Below, piece by piece: positions 45,269-54,682 of a DNA stretch of 64,000 bases; positions within the stretch are counted from its first letter, which is position 1; every line of letters begins with the position of its first letter. A program made the translations under genes and the position numbers. Source of the DNA: Iningainema tapete BLCC-T55 (GTDB lineage Bacteria; Cyanobacteriota; Cyanobacteriia; Cyanobacteriales; Nostocaceae); NCBI RefSeq assembly GCF_014698965.1, contig NZ_JACXAE010000072.1:434001-498000 (forward strand). Direction: 5' to 3'. Below the pieces are notes generated by a model. The model had not been told where the DNA came from and made no database searches. It was given only the letters and a program-made list of their open reading frames with translations.

Positions 45269-46819
45269 GTGATTGAGGCAGAAGTTCATTTGTCACTACA
45301 TAACTTCCTGCGATCGCAGGCGGGTTTCCCAACGTGGCCCCATCATTTGACGATGGCACGGTTGGTAGCACGCGCCTTGCGCTTAGGACGTAGCGCCTTA
45401 ATTCAAGTAGGGGCGGCTTGTGGCTACCAAGGACGGTATCGTACCAGTTACAGTGCATCGGCATTAATGTGGCACGATCCTGTAATTATTGTGGCGACAC
45501 CAACAGTACAGCAACGCCTACTCCAAGTAGAAATTCCCCGCCTACAGCAGTGGCTACAAGTTAATAAACCGATTAGAACGGGTGAAACTTGGCCTGGTGG
45601 TGAGTTCCAAGGACTTTTCCTAATTTCCCCCCAAGCTTGGTTAAAAGCACAGCTATCTGGTAATAATTTTCCCGCTGGCATTCCGACAATTATCGATGGC
45701 GTAGACGATTTAGAAGATTGGGTACGCGATCAACTTACCGTCAGCATTGAACCATATGACTGGGATCAACTGATGCTTGCTTACCCCAATCAAGGGGAAA
45801 TCATTCGCTCTGCACGGGTACAAATTACACACGAACTGTTTCAGCATCCAGTAAATCCCTATGAATGTTATCTGATTTCTGCTCAAGAAGAAGAAATTTT
45901 GTGCCGTCTGTTCTCGGTACTACACCCCGCTCACCTCCCCGAATCTTGGAAAAACTTCCGCGACTCATTACAATTTACTACTATCCAGACGCCCCCCCCG
46001 TCCCCACCTCTGCTGTGGGCGACAATTGCCCGTCGTCAAGGTTTATTTTCTTTACACTGTGTTCCTGTTGAATTAGGAAAAATACTATCGCCAATTTGGC
46101 AACGTCAACCAGTAGTACTAATTGGCAGTTCCTTAGAACCGGAAACCGAGGCACCAATTTTTCGCTCCAGTTTGGGTTTGGAAGATGTAACTTGTCTCAA
46201 GTTTTCCTCAGATAACCAAAGCGAAGCAATTCAACTGTACATACCCTATCAATTACCTTTACCCAATACACCAGAATTTCAAGCGGCATTTATCAATAAA
46301 GTTCGCACTTTAGTGTGTCTGAGTGCTACAGCATCAGAATTAACTGTTGTGCTGGTGGGTGATGTACCGTTGAAATCTCAAGTAGGAGCAATTCTTGCCT
46401 CTGAATTTGGTTCGCGAGTACAGGTAGAAAAAACTTGTTTGGATGAAAATGGTATTTTAGTCAGTGGTTGGGAATTTTGGCGAGAACATCAAAAAGTCTT
46501 GCCAGCACCAGGGCTGCTTGTGATTGCTACTTTACCTCTACCATCTTTAGAACATCCATTAGTAGCTCTTAGGGTAGCTCACTATAAGCGATCGCATCAA
46601 GATTGGTTTCGGCTGTACTTGTTGCCCGTGGCAATAAATGAGTTGCAAAGGGCAATAGCTCCGGTGCGAGAAAATCAAGGTATTGTTGCCTTACTTGATA
46701 ATCGTGTAGTTGTGCGTAGTTATGGTGTGCAAATTCTCGCTGCCCTAAGTCCTTTGGCTCGCATTAACTATCTTGATCCCAATTTGTTCTCTGCTGCCAA
46801 CAAGGACGATACAGACTAA
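45269..46819 (+). CDS. DinG-like helicase homologue without Walker A
   Basis: The 516-residue protein resembles DinG/XPD-type helicases at its end: GIVALLDNRVVVRSYGVQIL matches motif VI. At residues 44-61, where Walker A should be, the sequence reads LIQVGAACGYQGRYRTSY. The DEAH box position has TIIDGVDDLEDW. The Fe-S cysteines are not recognisable. It starts with GTG at 45269. It is either a cyanobacterial pseudo-helicase or a helicase with an altered ATP site. Confidence 0.68.
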   Translation: MIEAEVHLSLHNFLRSQAGFPTWPHHLTMARLVARALRLGRSALIQVGAACGYQGRYRTSYSASALMWHDPVIIVATPTVQQRLLQVEIPRLQQWLQVNKPIRTGETWPGGEFQGLFLISPQAWLKAQLSGNNFPAGIPTIIDGVDDLEDWVRDQLTVSIEPYDWDQLMLAYPNQGEIIRSARVQITHELFQHPVNPYECYLISAQEEEILCRLFSVLHPAHLPESWKNFRDSLQFTTIQTPPPSPPLLWATIARRQGLFSLHCVPVELGKILSPIWQRQPVVLIGSSLEPETEAPIFRSSLGLEDVTCLKFSSDNQSEAIQLYIPYQLPLPNTPEFQAAFINKVRTLVCLSATASELTVVLVGDVPLKSQVGAILASEFGSRVQVEKTCLDENGILVSGWEFWREHQKVLPAPGLLVIATLPLPSLEHPLVALRVAHYKRSHQDWFRLYLLPVAINELQRAIAPVRENQGIVALLDNRVVVRSYGVQILAALSPLARINYLDPNLFSAANKDDTD

Positions 46820-46893
46820 TACACCCTACCCCCTCCAATGAGCGAACATCAAAGCAACAGATTCAGACTCCAGAACCCATACCCTACCTTCAT

Positions 46894-46921
46894 AATTACG
46901 AATTACGAATTACGAATTACG
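46894..46921. repeat. STRR array (AATTACG)x4
   Basis: Four exact AATTACG heptamers, with a fifth partial copy, lie between the DinG-like gene and the DUF2839 gene. Confidence 0.9.
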
Positions 46922-46986
46922 AATTGGTACCTTACACCCTACTTAACGTTATTATCAGCCTAGATCTGAATTTCATTTTTAAAACT

Positions 46987-47199
46987 ATGGGCGAAGCAAA
47001 GCGTCGTAAAGCCGCACTGGGAGAGAAATACGGTCAAGATACTCGTATCTTACCGTGGGTTCCTATCACCAAAAATCAAGCAGAACTATTCGTAAAATGG
47101 TCTAGCAAGGGTGCCTGGATTGGTATTGGTGTAATGATTGTAGCTTGGTTAACAATTCGTTTTATCGGTCCGGCTTTTGGTTGGTGGCAAGTAGTTTAA
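46987..47199 (+). CDS. DUF2839 membrane protein
   Basis: The 70-residue protein starts MGEAKRRKAALGEKYGQDTR, the hallmark of cyanobacterial DUF2839, and has one C-terminal membrane helix (about residues 42-62). Its function is unknown. A terminator follows at 47225. Confidence 0.88.
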   Translation: MGEAKRRKAALGEKYGQDTRILPWVPITKNQAELFVKWSSKGAWIGIGVMIVAWLTIRFIGPAFGWWQVV

Positions 47200-47224
47200 A
47201 CCAATACTATATATTTTTTTCATG

Positions 47225-47252
47225 AAGGCAGCTAGGACAACCCAGCTGCCTT
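47225..47252 (+). terminator. Intrinsic terminator of DUF2839 gene
   Basis: AAGGCAGCT (47225-47233) pairs with AGCTGCCTT (47244-47252), with T-rich sequence next. Confidence 0.75.
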
Positions 47253-47255
47253 TAA

Positions 47256-47869
47256 GTTTTAATAAATTTTTATACAGTAAATCAAATTTCTTCGGTGGGG
47301 ATCGCTGGACATCAACTAGAATAAATAGTATAAAACACTACTTTTTACTTTCAATTGAGAAAAATGCTGCCGAAATGGCAACATCGCTCCCGTGTTTTTA
47401 GTTATTGTCAGTCATATGTAAAATGATTTGGGTGAAAAACTTGGGATCGTCGATGAGAAGCGTCTTACAAACAGTGAAGTAAAACAAATTACCAATAGTT
47501 AGTAGCAACAATTCAACGACATTAGCTACATCTACCATACTCAAAATACACAGGATAAATTAAAGTAGCTGACATCAAGCTTGAGTACTTTCTACCTGTT
47601 GGCTGTTTTAGAGTTGACAAGCTACTCAAAAGCTGAATTGAAGAGTAAAGACGTGCGATTGCGTAAAAAGCATCTTTAACTACATTTTTCCGCGAAAAAT
47701 TACTTTTTACGAAGCTATATGTGTCTTTTTACGTAGTTGACTTGTGTGCAATTTGCGCTACTCTTAAATCGGATCGTCATCTGCTACCATCTACCCTGAC
47801 AGGGATATATGAAAAAAATGTAAAGATTAATGATCCTGTCGGATATCTAAATTAAGCAAACTGAATACT
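47256..47869. other. Long AT-rich intergenic region
   Basis: No open frame with a ribosome site or RNA gene is recognised in these ~610 bases. It contains TTTTTACG motifs repeated near 47700-47740. It probably holds the promoter of the DUF1815 transcript. Confidence 0.5.
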
Positions 47870-48046
47870 TTGATACGGCGAAACAAGCCGATTTGGACTA
47901 CCTTAAGCAAGGTAGCCGCTGAACAAGTCTATGACTATCTAGAAATGGTAATGAATAGTTTACAATACCACTTGGGAAGAAAATCTAAAGAAAATCTAAA
48001 AGAGTCTAAAATCACTGTGGTGTTAGGAGAAAAAAAGTGTTTCTGA
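47870..48046 (+). CDS. Possible 58-residue upstream gene overlapping DUF1815
   Basis: An open frame from TTG 47870 reads LIRRNKPIWTTLSKVAAEQV, then YDYLEMVMNSLQYHLGRKSK, and ends at TGA 48046, overlapping the DUF1815 GTG start by 10 bases. The protein-like composition suggests a real or formerly real gene. The start could lie further upstream. No family is recognised. Confidence 0.35.
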   Translation: MIRRNKPIWTTLSKVAAEQVYDYLEMVMNSLQYHLGRKSKENLKESKITVVLGEKKCF

Positions 48047-48381
48047 GACTAGCGCAACAACATCGACAATTTGTCCAAGACTTGGTAATGAACCTACAAG
48101 CTTTGGCAATAGTACTAGAACGGCGTGGATATCCCGCTTCTTGCTATACCTGTGGAGATCAGATGAATAGTGCTTCTTTTATGGTTAGCCTGGGAGAAAA
48201 CCACTTGATTCGGTTTCTGGTATCTGATTACGGGATCACTTGGACGGAAATGCGCGACGATCGCGAACTAATGAAATTAGAAGGTGCAGAGGCAGTAAAC
48301 CAGTTACAGGAACTTGCCAACATCATTAAATACCCTCCTGTGCAAACCAACACAGGTAACAAAACCCTCGCCAAAAGATAA
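48037..48381 (+). CDS. DUF1815 protein
   Basis: The 114-residue cytosolic protein has the DUF1815 pattern: FLRLAQQHRQFVQDLVMNLQ, then RGYPASCYTCGDQMNSASFM. It starts with GTG 48037 after AGGAGA. Function is unknown; the family is restricted to cyanobacteria. A CysxxCys pair (CYTC) is visible. Confidence 0.8.
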   Translation: MFLRLAQQHRQFVQDLVMNLQALAIVLERRGYPASCYTCGDQMNSASFMVSLGENHLIRFLVSDYGITWTEMRDDRELMKLEGAEAVNQLQELANIIKYPPVQTNTGNKTLAKR

Positions 48382-48422
48382 GAATTTCTGTGCTATTGGG
48401 GTAGTTCAAATTAGGAATGGCA

Positions 48423-48855
48423 ATCTATTCTCCATCAAAATCAACTATACCCAATCGTAGGGGTGATTAAAACTACTGCCCACTACTTCTCGTTGGTGAT
48501 TACAAATACGCTATTGTCTGAGGAAAGAAAAGTCCCCAGCAATTAAAGTAATTTGCGCTTGTCTTAAGGCTTGGGCTTGTGTCAACTTACCAGAGGACAT
48601 TAGACTATAACAAGCATTCATTAAAGCTTGAGTACCTCCGTCATCTACAGCTAACAAAGACGCCATCGCCGCCTTTGCCCCAGTTTTTTGAATTTGGTAA
48701 CCAAAACCCAAAATTTTCTCACCGTTACCGAAATAACCGCCCAAGCCAGTTTCGCAAGCGCTCAACACTACCAAATCTGCTCTAAGTATTGACTCAGTAG
48801 CAACTTCTCTAAAGCTTGCTCGTTTTCCATTTCCATCTAAAATAATAGAAGTATC
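48423..48855 (-). pseudogene. CHAT-domain protein fragment
   Basis: The minus strand encodes DTSIILDGNGKRASFREVAT, then LVVLSACETGLG (the caspase-like Cys motif) and KAAMASLLAVDDGGTQALM. In-frame stops TAA and TAG lie immediately upstream of the first Asp. After a stop at 48511 another frame continues SSFNHPYDWV, a degenerate form of the family C-terminus. The His-containing and N-terminal (TPR) parts are missing. It is the decayed 3' end of a CHAT-family gene. Confidence 0.85.
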
Positions 48856-48919
48856 TTACTAACCATTGTTTGCCATTATACAGGTAGAAAATCTTTCTGA
48901 ATTGCGAAGAAAGTTTAAA

Positions 48920-49408
48920 ATGAATCAAGAAAACCTAAATCAATCACAACTTCCCCCTACACTTACCATTGATAGTCCAAAAGGTAAGGAAGCTAAAAAT
49001 TGGTTTGAGTATCCTGTCAAAGTACAACCCCACCACACCGATTATGCAGGTGTTGTTTGGCATGGCACGTACATAGCTTGGATGGAAGAAGCTCGGGTGG
49101 AATGTTTACGTTCAATCGGTGTTGAATATGCTAATTTAGTGGCTTTGGGCTGTGAATTACCAGTTGTTGAATTGTCTGTACGCTATCACCAACCAATTCA
49201 ATTAGGTAAGGTAGCGGTAGTAAAAACACGCATGACGGTAAGTGGCGTCCGGATTAATTGGGATTATGCAATTGAATCAGGCGATCGCCAGGAATTATAT
49301 GTTACCGCAGCAGTGACCTTAGTTGCAGTAGATCGTCAAAGAGGTAAAATCATGCGTCAGTTACCAACAAATTTCCAAGATGCCTTAGCTAAAATTTCCA
49401 CAATGTAG
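48920..49408 (+). CDS. 4HBT-fold acyl-CoA thioesterase
   Basis: The 162-residue protein has a hotdog fold with the YbgC/FadM-like active site HHTDYAGVVWHGTYIAWMEEA. The catalytic Asp is in TDYAG. It could be the DHNA-CoA hydrolase of phylloquinone synthesis or another acyl-CoA hydrolase; neighbours do not decide. The ATG at 48920 is chosen over TTG 48866. The TAG stop lies inside a palindromic repeat. Confidence 0.85.
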   Translation: MNQENLNQSQLPPTLTIDSPKGKEAKNWFEYPVKVQPHHTDYAGVVWHGTYIAWMEEARVECLRSIGVEYANLVALGCELPVVELSVRYHQPIQLGKVAVVKTRMTVSGVRINWDYAIESGDRQELYVTAAVTLVAVDRQRGKIMRQLPTNFQDALAKISTM

Positions 49409-49433
49409 AGACGTTACATGTAACGTCTCTACA
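49404..49433. repeat. Perfect 30-bp GTAGAGACG-family palindrome
   Basis: The two 15-bp halves are perfect complements with no loop. TAG at 49406-49408 ends the thioesterase gene and the complementary TAG at 49429-49431 ends the convergent small gene, so one repeat terminates both reading frames. Confidence 0.9.
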
Positions 49434-49626
49434 TTATTTTTTTCAGGTGCGTCAGATTTTGTGGTAGCTGCATTAACTGTTGCCAAATATCTTGCGGAGT
49501 AATGCCATAACCTACCTGCAACAAAACGATAACTGCCGCAACAGTAAGCGCATTGCTTACTGTAGTTTTCAGTATTTTTACTAAAATTGTGAATACTATC
49601 CAAGCCACAATTAAAGCAATAATCAT
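49429..49626 (-). CDS. Small conserved membrane protein
   Basis: The 65-residue protein has two hydrophobic helices (MIIALIVAWIVFTILVKIL, then NALTVAAVIVLLQV) and a polar tail, YGITPQDIWQQL. Similar small proteins occur in cyanobacteria without known function. Its stop lies in the shared palindrome. Confidence 0.65.
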   Translation of the reverse strand: MIIALIVAWIVFTILVKILKTTVSNALTVAAVIVLLQVGYGITPQDIWQQLMQLPQNLTHLKKIM

Positions 49627-49930
49627 AGAGATTAATCCTTGAGAAACTTTTAAGTTATGTAAAGTATTTGTTTAAAAATGCCTTTGTTACATTTGGTAAC
49701 AATTTCTGTTGCGAATCTTCTTTTTAGGAATGCTCCCTAATCGGGGATTTTTTGAGCAAATTTTCCTGTGATTAGTGTACCCAACAGGAATAAAATAATC
49801 TGTATTGAATCAAACTTTTTGCATAACTTAATAAAAATGTTTTAGAACTTTAGTAGAGGCGGCAGCCCACAGGAAAGCATTCCCAGCTTCTGGCTGGGAA
49901 CTATGAGGGGAAACAACATCACCGCAAAGG
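49627..49930. other. Intergenic region with CATTCCCAG repeat
   Basis: A CATTCCCAG...CTGGGAA repeat copy lies at 49877-49901, near the dxr stop. The rest is AT-rich and shows no gene; it must contain the promoter of the small membrane protein. Confidence 0.6.
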
Positions 49931-51121
49931 TTAGCGTAAAGAAATTACACGGGAGTCTAACTTTTGCGTAATACTAATTACTTCTTGTCTTGCCCAACGG
50001 TCGGCTGCTATAATATCATCTAAAGAAGGATTGTTACATTGATCGTTTTGATGGCGATCGCAAACTGATTCCAGACACCGAGCAATATCTAAATATCTAA
50101 TTTTCTCTGCTAAAAATAAAGCCACAGCTTGTTCATTTGCCGCATTTAAAACAGCAGGCATCGAACCACCAGAACGTCCTACAGCATAAGCTAATTTCAT
50201 ACAAGGATACTTCTGATGATCTGGCTCCTTAAAAGTTAAACTACCAGCTTTCACCAAATCCAATCTTTCCCAATTAGTATAGATCCGCTCAGGCCAAGAT
50301 AAAGCATATAGTATAGGTAAACGCATATCAGGCCAACCGAGTTGAGCTAAAACCGAAGTATCTTGCAACTCAATCAAAGAGTGAATAATACTTTGGGGAT
50401 GAATCACAATCTCAATATCATCATAATTCAACCCAAATAAGAAGTGAGCCTCAATCACTTCCAACCCCTTATTCATCAAAGTAGCAGAATCCACCGTAAT
50501 TTTACGCCCCATCGACCAATTAGGATGTTTGATAGCATCAGCGACAGTAACTTCCGCCAACTTTTCTGTAGCCCAATCTCGAAAAGCACCACCAGAAGCA
50601 GTAAGCAAAATGCGCCGCAAACCACCTTTTGGTACACCTTGCAGACACTGAAAAATAGCCGAATGTTCTGAATCTGCTGGTAATAACTTCACCCCATGTT
50701 TTTCCACCAAAGGTAAAACAACAGGAGCGCCAGCAATCAAAGTTTCTTTATTTGCCAAAGCAATATCCTTACCAGCTTCAATTGCCGCAATAGTAGGTAG
50801 CAAACCAGCACAACCAACGATCCCCGTAACAACAGTTTCCGCATCACCATAGCGAGCAACTTCAATCACCCCCGCCTCGCCAGCCAGTAAAATCGGTTGA
50901 GGATCAACATCTTTAACCGCTTCTCTAAGAACTAACAACTTCTCCTCAGCACAAATCGCTGCTATACTAGGTCGAAAGGCGCGAATTTGCTCCGCCAACA
51001 TATCCACATTATTCCCAGCAGCCAACCCCACAATCCGAAACTCCGAAGGGTACTGAGCCACTATATCTAAAGTCTGAGTACCGATAGAGCCAGTTGAACC
51101 AACAAGAGTAATAGCTTTCAC
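49931..51121 (-). CDS. dxr: 1-deoxy-D-xylulose 5-phosphate reductoisomerase
   Basis: The 396-residue enzyme makes 2-C-methylerythritol 4-phosphate, the committed step of the MEP isoprenoid pathway. The NADPH site is [11 protein letters not shown] (residues 8-18). The active-site motifs [13 protein letters not shown] and [20 protein letters not shown] are present. The start appears to be GTG (51119-51121). It follows, on the same strand, the DUF2079 gene, with an inverted repeat in the gap. Confidence 0.96.
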   Translation of the reverse strand: MKAITLVGSTGSIGTQTLDIVAQYPSEFRIVGLAAGNNVDMLAEQIRAFRPSIAAICAEEKLLVLREAVKDVDPQPILLAGEAGVIEVARYGDAETVVTGIVGCAGLLPTIAAIEAGKDIALANKETLIAGAPVVLPLVEKHGVKLLPADSEHSAIFQCLQGVPKGGLRRILLTASGGAFRDWATEKLAEVTVADAIKHPNWSMGRKITVDSATLMNKGLEVIEAHFLFGLNYDDIEIVIHPQSIIHSLIELQDTSVLAQLGWPDMRLPILYALSWPERIYTNWERLDLVKAGSLTFKEPDHQKYPCMKLAYAVGRSGGSMPAVLNAANEQAVALFLAEKIRYLDIARCLESVCDRHQNDQCNNPSLDDIIAADRWARQEVISITQKLDSRVISLR

Positions 51122-51191
51122 AAAGATCTTATAATAAACTCCAACTACACTATAAAATCAAGTGGGTAATTCTTATCACTCAATCTTCATT

Positions 51192-51261
51192 CTTCGCGTT
51201 CTTCGTGTCTTCGCGGTTGAGAATTTATTTTTTAACCGCGAAGACGCGAAGGGCACGAAGG
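51192..51261. repeat. CTTCGCGGTT inverted repeat overlapping a gene end
   Basis: GTCTTCGCGGTT (51207-51218) pairs with AACCGCGAAGAC (51234-51245), within a larger imperfect repeat of CTTCG(C/T)G units. The right arm lies inside the 3' end of the DUF2079 gene. Confidence 0.8.
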
Positions 51262-52887
51262 ACAAAATTTTATATTCTGAATTTCTTTTTTAAACTGCAA
51301 CCACCGCCCTAAAGACTGAGGTGAGGAAGAAATTTGCTTTTCCAGCAAAACAACACCATCAAGCACATCAACCAAACCATACCTACCCTGCGCTAAAACC
51401 TTATCAACCTCAACCACATAATCTTGCAACTGCTGTCGCTCAACCTTAAAAGCAGATTGATACTGCTGCAGCCGCCATAAATCTGCCAAAACATAATCAA
51501 CATCAACAACCTCTTTTAAATCATTCCGTAACTGTAAAACCGGGAAACGAATAATTCCTCGACGAGTCGCCAGAAGAGGAAGCACAAAAGTAGTTGCAGA
51601 AACGCTTTTCTCCGGAGGAATCAACTTGATTAATTGACGGGTATAGCCCACATGTTCCCACTGGCGCGTAAGTGGAATATGAACCCAAGGATTGATGGAG
51701 TCAGGAATTAAAAAATAAAAAGCTTGATTGGGGCTAGAAGTAATTGCGATCGCTACTGACAGTACAATACACCTTATCCACCAACGACGCAGCGACCTAA
51801 ACTTACTTTGATGTTGATGCCACCATAAAATTGTGCCGTAAAACAAGCCAGGAACAACAGTTAAGGCAAAACGAACACTCATACCCAGAGCTAATTGCCT
51901 ATCTTGAATTAGCAGTACCAACATTGGAGGCGCACTAACCATCCAAGCAGCTGGGGAGATAGCAGGTACAAACGCCAAAGGTAGCCATTGCCCTAAAAAG
52001 TATTTCACCCGCTTGTCAAGGGGAAAGAACAAACTTTCCAGCAGCACCCCAGGATTGCTTAGCATACCCCAGAGAATTTGTAAAGTATTGGGGCGAGGAT
52101 TTCCGGGAGCAAACTTAGCAAAGAATGAGCTGAGGTAGAGACGGGAATTATCATGAGAAAATAGAGGCATGATCCCATTAGTCAAGAGCGCAATGTAGCC
52201 AAAGCTAATCAGACATAACGCTACACCTAAACGGGGATAGCTACGACTTAAAAGTAGATAAAGACCAATACCAAAGAGAATAATACCTGTATCTTCGCGA
52301 ATTCCTAAGATTAAAATTACAAACAGCCAAAAAAACCACCATTTACGCTTTGCCAAAGCTAATAGTAAAGAGAAAACAAATAAAGGAATTTGGCTATGTT
52401 CGTAAAAATTGGCAAAAGTAGGCCCTATTACTGCATTAGCTCCATAATAACTGGCAGCGATGAAAGTGGCGATCGCACCCGGCAGGTAATGTCGTGCTAA
52501 AAAGTAAAGAACTATACCTGCCGCAGTAATGAGAGTAACTTGGAGAACAACAAGAGTCGCACCATTCGGGAATAAAGCGTATATAGGTAGCCATAACAGA
52601 AAATCTATGACAAAGTGTTGTCCTAAATGGCAGTAGAATACTGTATGTACTTGACCATCTTGTAAAACGGCGCTCGATTGACCTGAAGAGAGAGAGCCTT
52701 GAAACCAGTCTCCATGTATAGTATTCCAAAAAAGCTGGTCAAAAAGTGCTTGATCGTAGGAGGCGTATAAAGTGTAGAAGCGATGTAGGGAAAAAACCAA
52801 CATGAAAGCAAAAAAAATTGCTGCCAGTGTCAGTGTTAAGCGCAAGCTAGATTTGTCTTTTATAAAATGAAAGCGATTAAGCAACAT
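51232..52887 (-). CDS. DUF2079 multi-pass membrane protein
   Basis: The 551-residue protein has ~11 membrane helices. An early loop has SYDQALFDQLFWNTIHG, with Asp residues placed as in GT-C glycosyltransferases, and a later loop has LGIREDTGII (the RED/KED motif of DUF2079). GT-C activity is inferred from fold family. The gene is divergent from the methyltransferase gene, with 10 bases between their starts, so the two share one promoter region. The last ~11 residues (FCPSCPSRLRG) are encoded by a dispersed repeat. Confidence 0.82.
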   Translation of the reverse strand: MLLNRFHFIKDKSSLRLTLTLAAIFFAFMLVFSLHRFYTLYASYDQALFDQLFWNTIHGDWFQGSLSSGQSSAVLQDGQVHTVFYCHLGQHFVIDFLLWLPIYALFPNGATLVVLQVTLITAAGIVLYFLARHYLPGAIATFIAASYYGANAVIGPTFANFYEHSQIPLFVFSLLLALAKRKWWFFWLFVILILGIREDTGIILFGIGLYLLLSRSYPRLGVALCLISFGYIALLTNGIMPLFSHDNSRLYLSSFFAKFAPGNPRPNTLQILWGMLSNPGVLLESLFFPLDKRVKYFLGQWLPLAFVPAISPAAWMVSAPPMLVLLIQDRQLALGMSVRFALTVVPGLFYGTILWWHQHQSKFRSLRRWWIRCIVLSVAIAITSSPNQAFYFLIPDSINPWVHIPLTRQWEHVGYTRQLIKLIPPEKSVSATTFVLPLLATRRGIIRFPVLQLRNDLKEVVDVDYVLADLWRLQQYQSAFKVERQQLQDYVVEVDKVLAQGRYGLVDVLDGVVLLEKQISSSPQSLGRWLQFKKEIQNIKFCPSCPSRLRG

Positions 52888-52897
52888 TCACAGCAAT

Positions 52898-53638
52898 ATG
52901 GAGAAAGACTTTTACCTACAGTATGCAGCAGTTGAAGATCAACACTGGTGGTTTGTTGGTCGTCGCTTGATTGTCGATCAAGTGATTCGTCAACTAACTT
53001 TACCAAAAAACGCGCAAATTCTGGAGGTAGGTTGTGGTACTGGTGGTAACTTGAGTATGCTAGCGCGTCACGGTCAAGTTTCGGCAATGGAGTTAGATGA
53101 AACTGCATGCCTTATTGCCAATCAAAGACAAGTGACGAAAGTTTATTTAGGTAGCTTGCCAGAGCGCATTCCTTTCTCGACTGAGTATGACTTGATTGTC
53201 ATCTTAGATGTTTTGGAACATCTTGATGATGACTTGGCAGCGCTGCGCAAGTTGCATTCTCAATTAAAGCCGGGAGGTTGGTTGTTAATCACCGTTCCAG
53301 CGTACCAGTTTTTGTGGAGTCATCACGATGAGATTAATCATCACAAGCGCCGTTATGTTTTGAGAGATTTAAAGCGAGTTGTGTCTAAAGCAGGCTTTGC
53401 AGTACGTCACGGTAGTTATTTTAACTCTTTTCTGTTTCCTCTCGTCGCTGGTGTGCGTATTTTCCGAAAATTATTCCACATTGAGAGTAATTCTGCTCTC
53501 AGCAGTGACTTGAAAAAGCCACCTCTACTAGTCAATCAATTTTTAACTATTTTATTTGCTACTGAACGTCACTTGATCGGTCGCTTTCGCCTTCCCTTTG
53601 GTGTATCCATTTTACTTCTCGCACAAAAAAAATTTTAA
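52898..53638 (+). CDS. Class I SAM-dependent methyltransferase
   Basis: The 246-residue enzyme has motif I ILEVGCGTGGN at about residues 41-51, LIVILDVLEHLDDD (post-II acidic) and a LKPGGWLLITVPAYQFL motif. The N-terminal QHWWFVGRR is common among methyltransferases of polysaccharide and glycolipid clusters. The C-terminus is hydrophobic (about residues 175-240) and may touch the membrane. It heads the glycan-assembly run. Confidence 0.85.
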   Translation: MEKDFYLQYAAVEDQHWWFVGRRLIVDQVIRQLTLPKNAQILEVGCGTGGNLSMLARHGQVSAMELDETACLIANQRQVTKVYLGSLPERIPFSTEYDLIVILDVLEHLDDDLAALRKLHSQLKPGGWLLITVPAYQFLWSHHDEINHHKRRYVLRDLKRVVSKAGFAVRHGSYFNSFLFPLVAGVRIFRKLFHIESNSALSSDLKKPPLLVNQFLTILFATERHLIGRFRLPFGVSILLLAQKKF

Positions 53639-53695
53639 AGTTCTCCAGCTTGTCGCGCTCAGGCTGGTTAATTACTGTAATATTTAAACCCAAGT

Positions 53696-54682
53696 GTGCC
53701 GATAAAATTAGCCGTGATTAAACAAATCTACTCAATAGTTATACCGATATATAACGAAGAAGAGAACATTCCGGAAATGTACCGTCGTATTTGTAATGTG
53801 ATGGAAAAGTTAGACGGTGATGTAGAGTTGATTTTAGTTGATGATGGTAGTCGCGATCGCTCACTTAGTATGATTCGGGAACTCCATCATCGTGATAGTC
53901 GGGTGCGATACCTAAGTTTTGCGCGAAATTTCGGTCATCAAATTGCTGTGACAGCGGGTTTGAACTTTGTGCAAGGAAAGATTGCGATCGTCATGGATGC
54001 CGATTTGCAAGATCCGCCTGAGTTAATTTTAACCATGATTGAGAAATGGCGACAAGGGTATCAAGTAGTTTATGCCCAGCGCATATCCCGTCAGAAGGAA
54101 AGTTGGCTCAAACGCTTCACAGCATACCTCTTCTACCGCATTCTGCAAATTCTTGCTGACGTGGATATACCTGCTGATACAGGAGATTTTTGCTTGATGG
54201 ATCGGCAGGTAGTAGATATACTGAACGCTATGCCGGAAAGGAATCGTTATATTCGCGGCTTACGTGCTTGGGTGGGTTTTAGTCAAACATCTGTACATTT
54301 TGAACGCAACCCTCGTTTTGCGGGAAATGTGAAGTATACCTTTGGTAAGTCTTGGGCATTGGCAGTTAACGGAATTGTTTCTTTATCGAAAGTTCCCCTC
54401 AGGTTTGCTACTTATTTGGGAATGCTGTCTGCAGCGTTAGCAATTCTAATGATATTCCTTGTGCTGTATTGGCGCTTGTTCGATCCTGCTTCGCCTTTAA
54501 TTGGCTATACGTTAATTACAATTGCTTTGTTTTTTTTGGGTTCTGTGCAATTGTTTTGTATTGGTATTTTGGGGGAGTATATTGGTCGTATATATGAGGA
54601 GGTAAAGGGACGTCCTATTTATACTGTTAAGGAAATGAGCGGTGTTTCTCAGTCTGCTGTATCAATTCACAAGTCTTCATAG
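53696..54682 (+). CDS. GT2 polyprenyl-phosphate glycosyltransferase (DPM1/GtrB-like)
   Basis: The 328-residue enzyme has a GT2 domain with [26 protein letters not shown] and [10 protein letters not shown]. Two C-terminal membrane helices follow (about residues 235-257 and 268-291). Family members transfer a sugar from a nucleotide to polyprenyl phosphate. The likely products would feed the GT-C proteins encoded downstream. The start is uncertain: GTG 53696 or GTG 53714. A 20-bp palindrome begins at its stop codon. Confidence 0.88.
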   Translation: MPIKLAVIKQIYSIVIPIYNEEENIPEMYRRICNVMEKLDGDVELILVDDGSRDRSLSMIRELHHRDSRVRYLSFARNFGHQIAVTAGLNFVQGKIAIVMDADLQDPPELILTMIEKWRQGYQVVYAQRISRQKESWLKRFTAYLFYRILQILADVDIPADTGDFCLMDRQVVDILNAMPERNRYIRGLRAWVGFSQTSVHFERNPRFAGNVKYTFGKSWALAVNGIVSLSKVPLRFATYLGMLSAALAILMIFLVLYWRLFDPASPLIGYTLITIALFFLGSVQLFCIGILGEYIGRIYEEVKGRPIYTVKEMSGVSQSAVSIHKSS

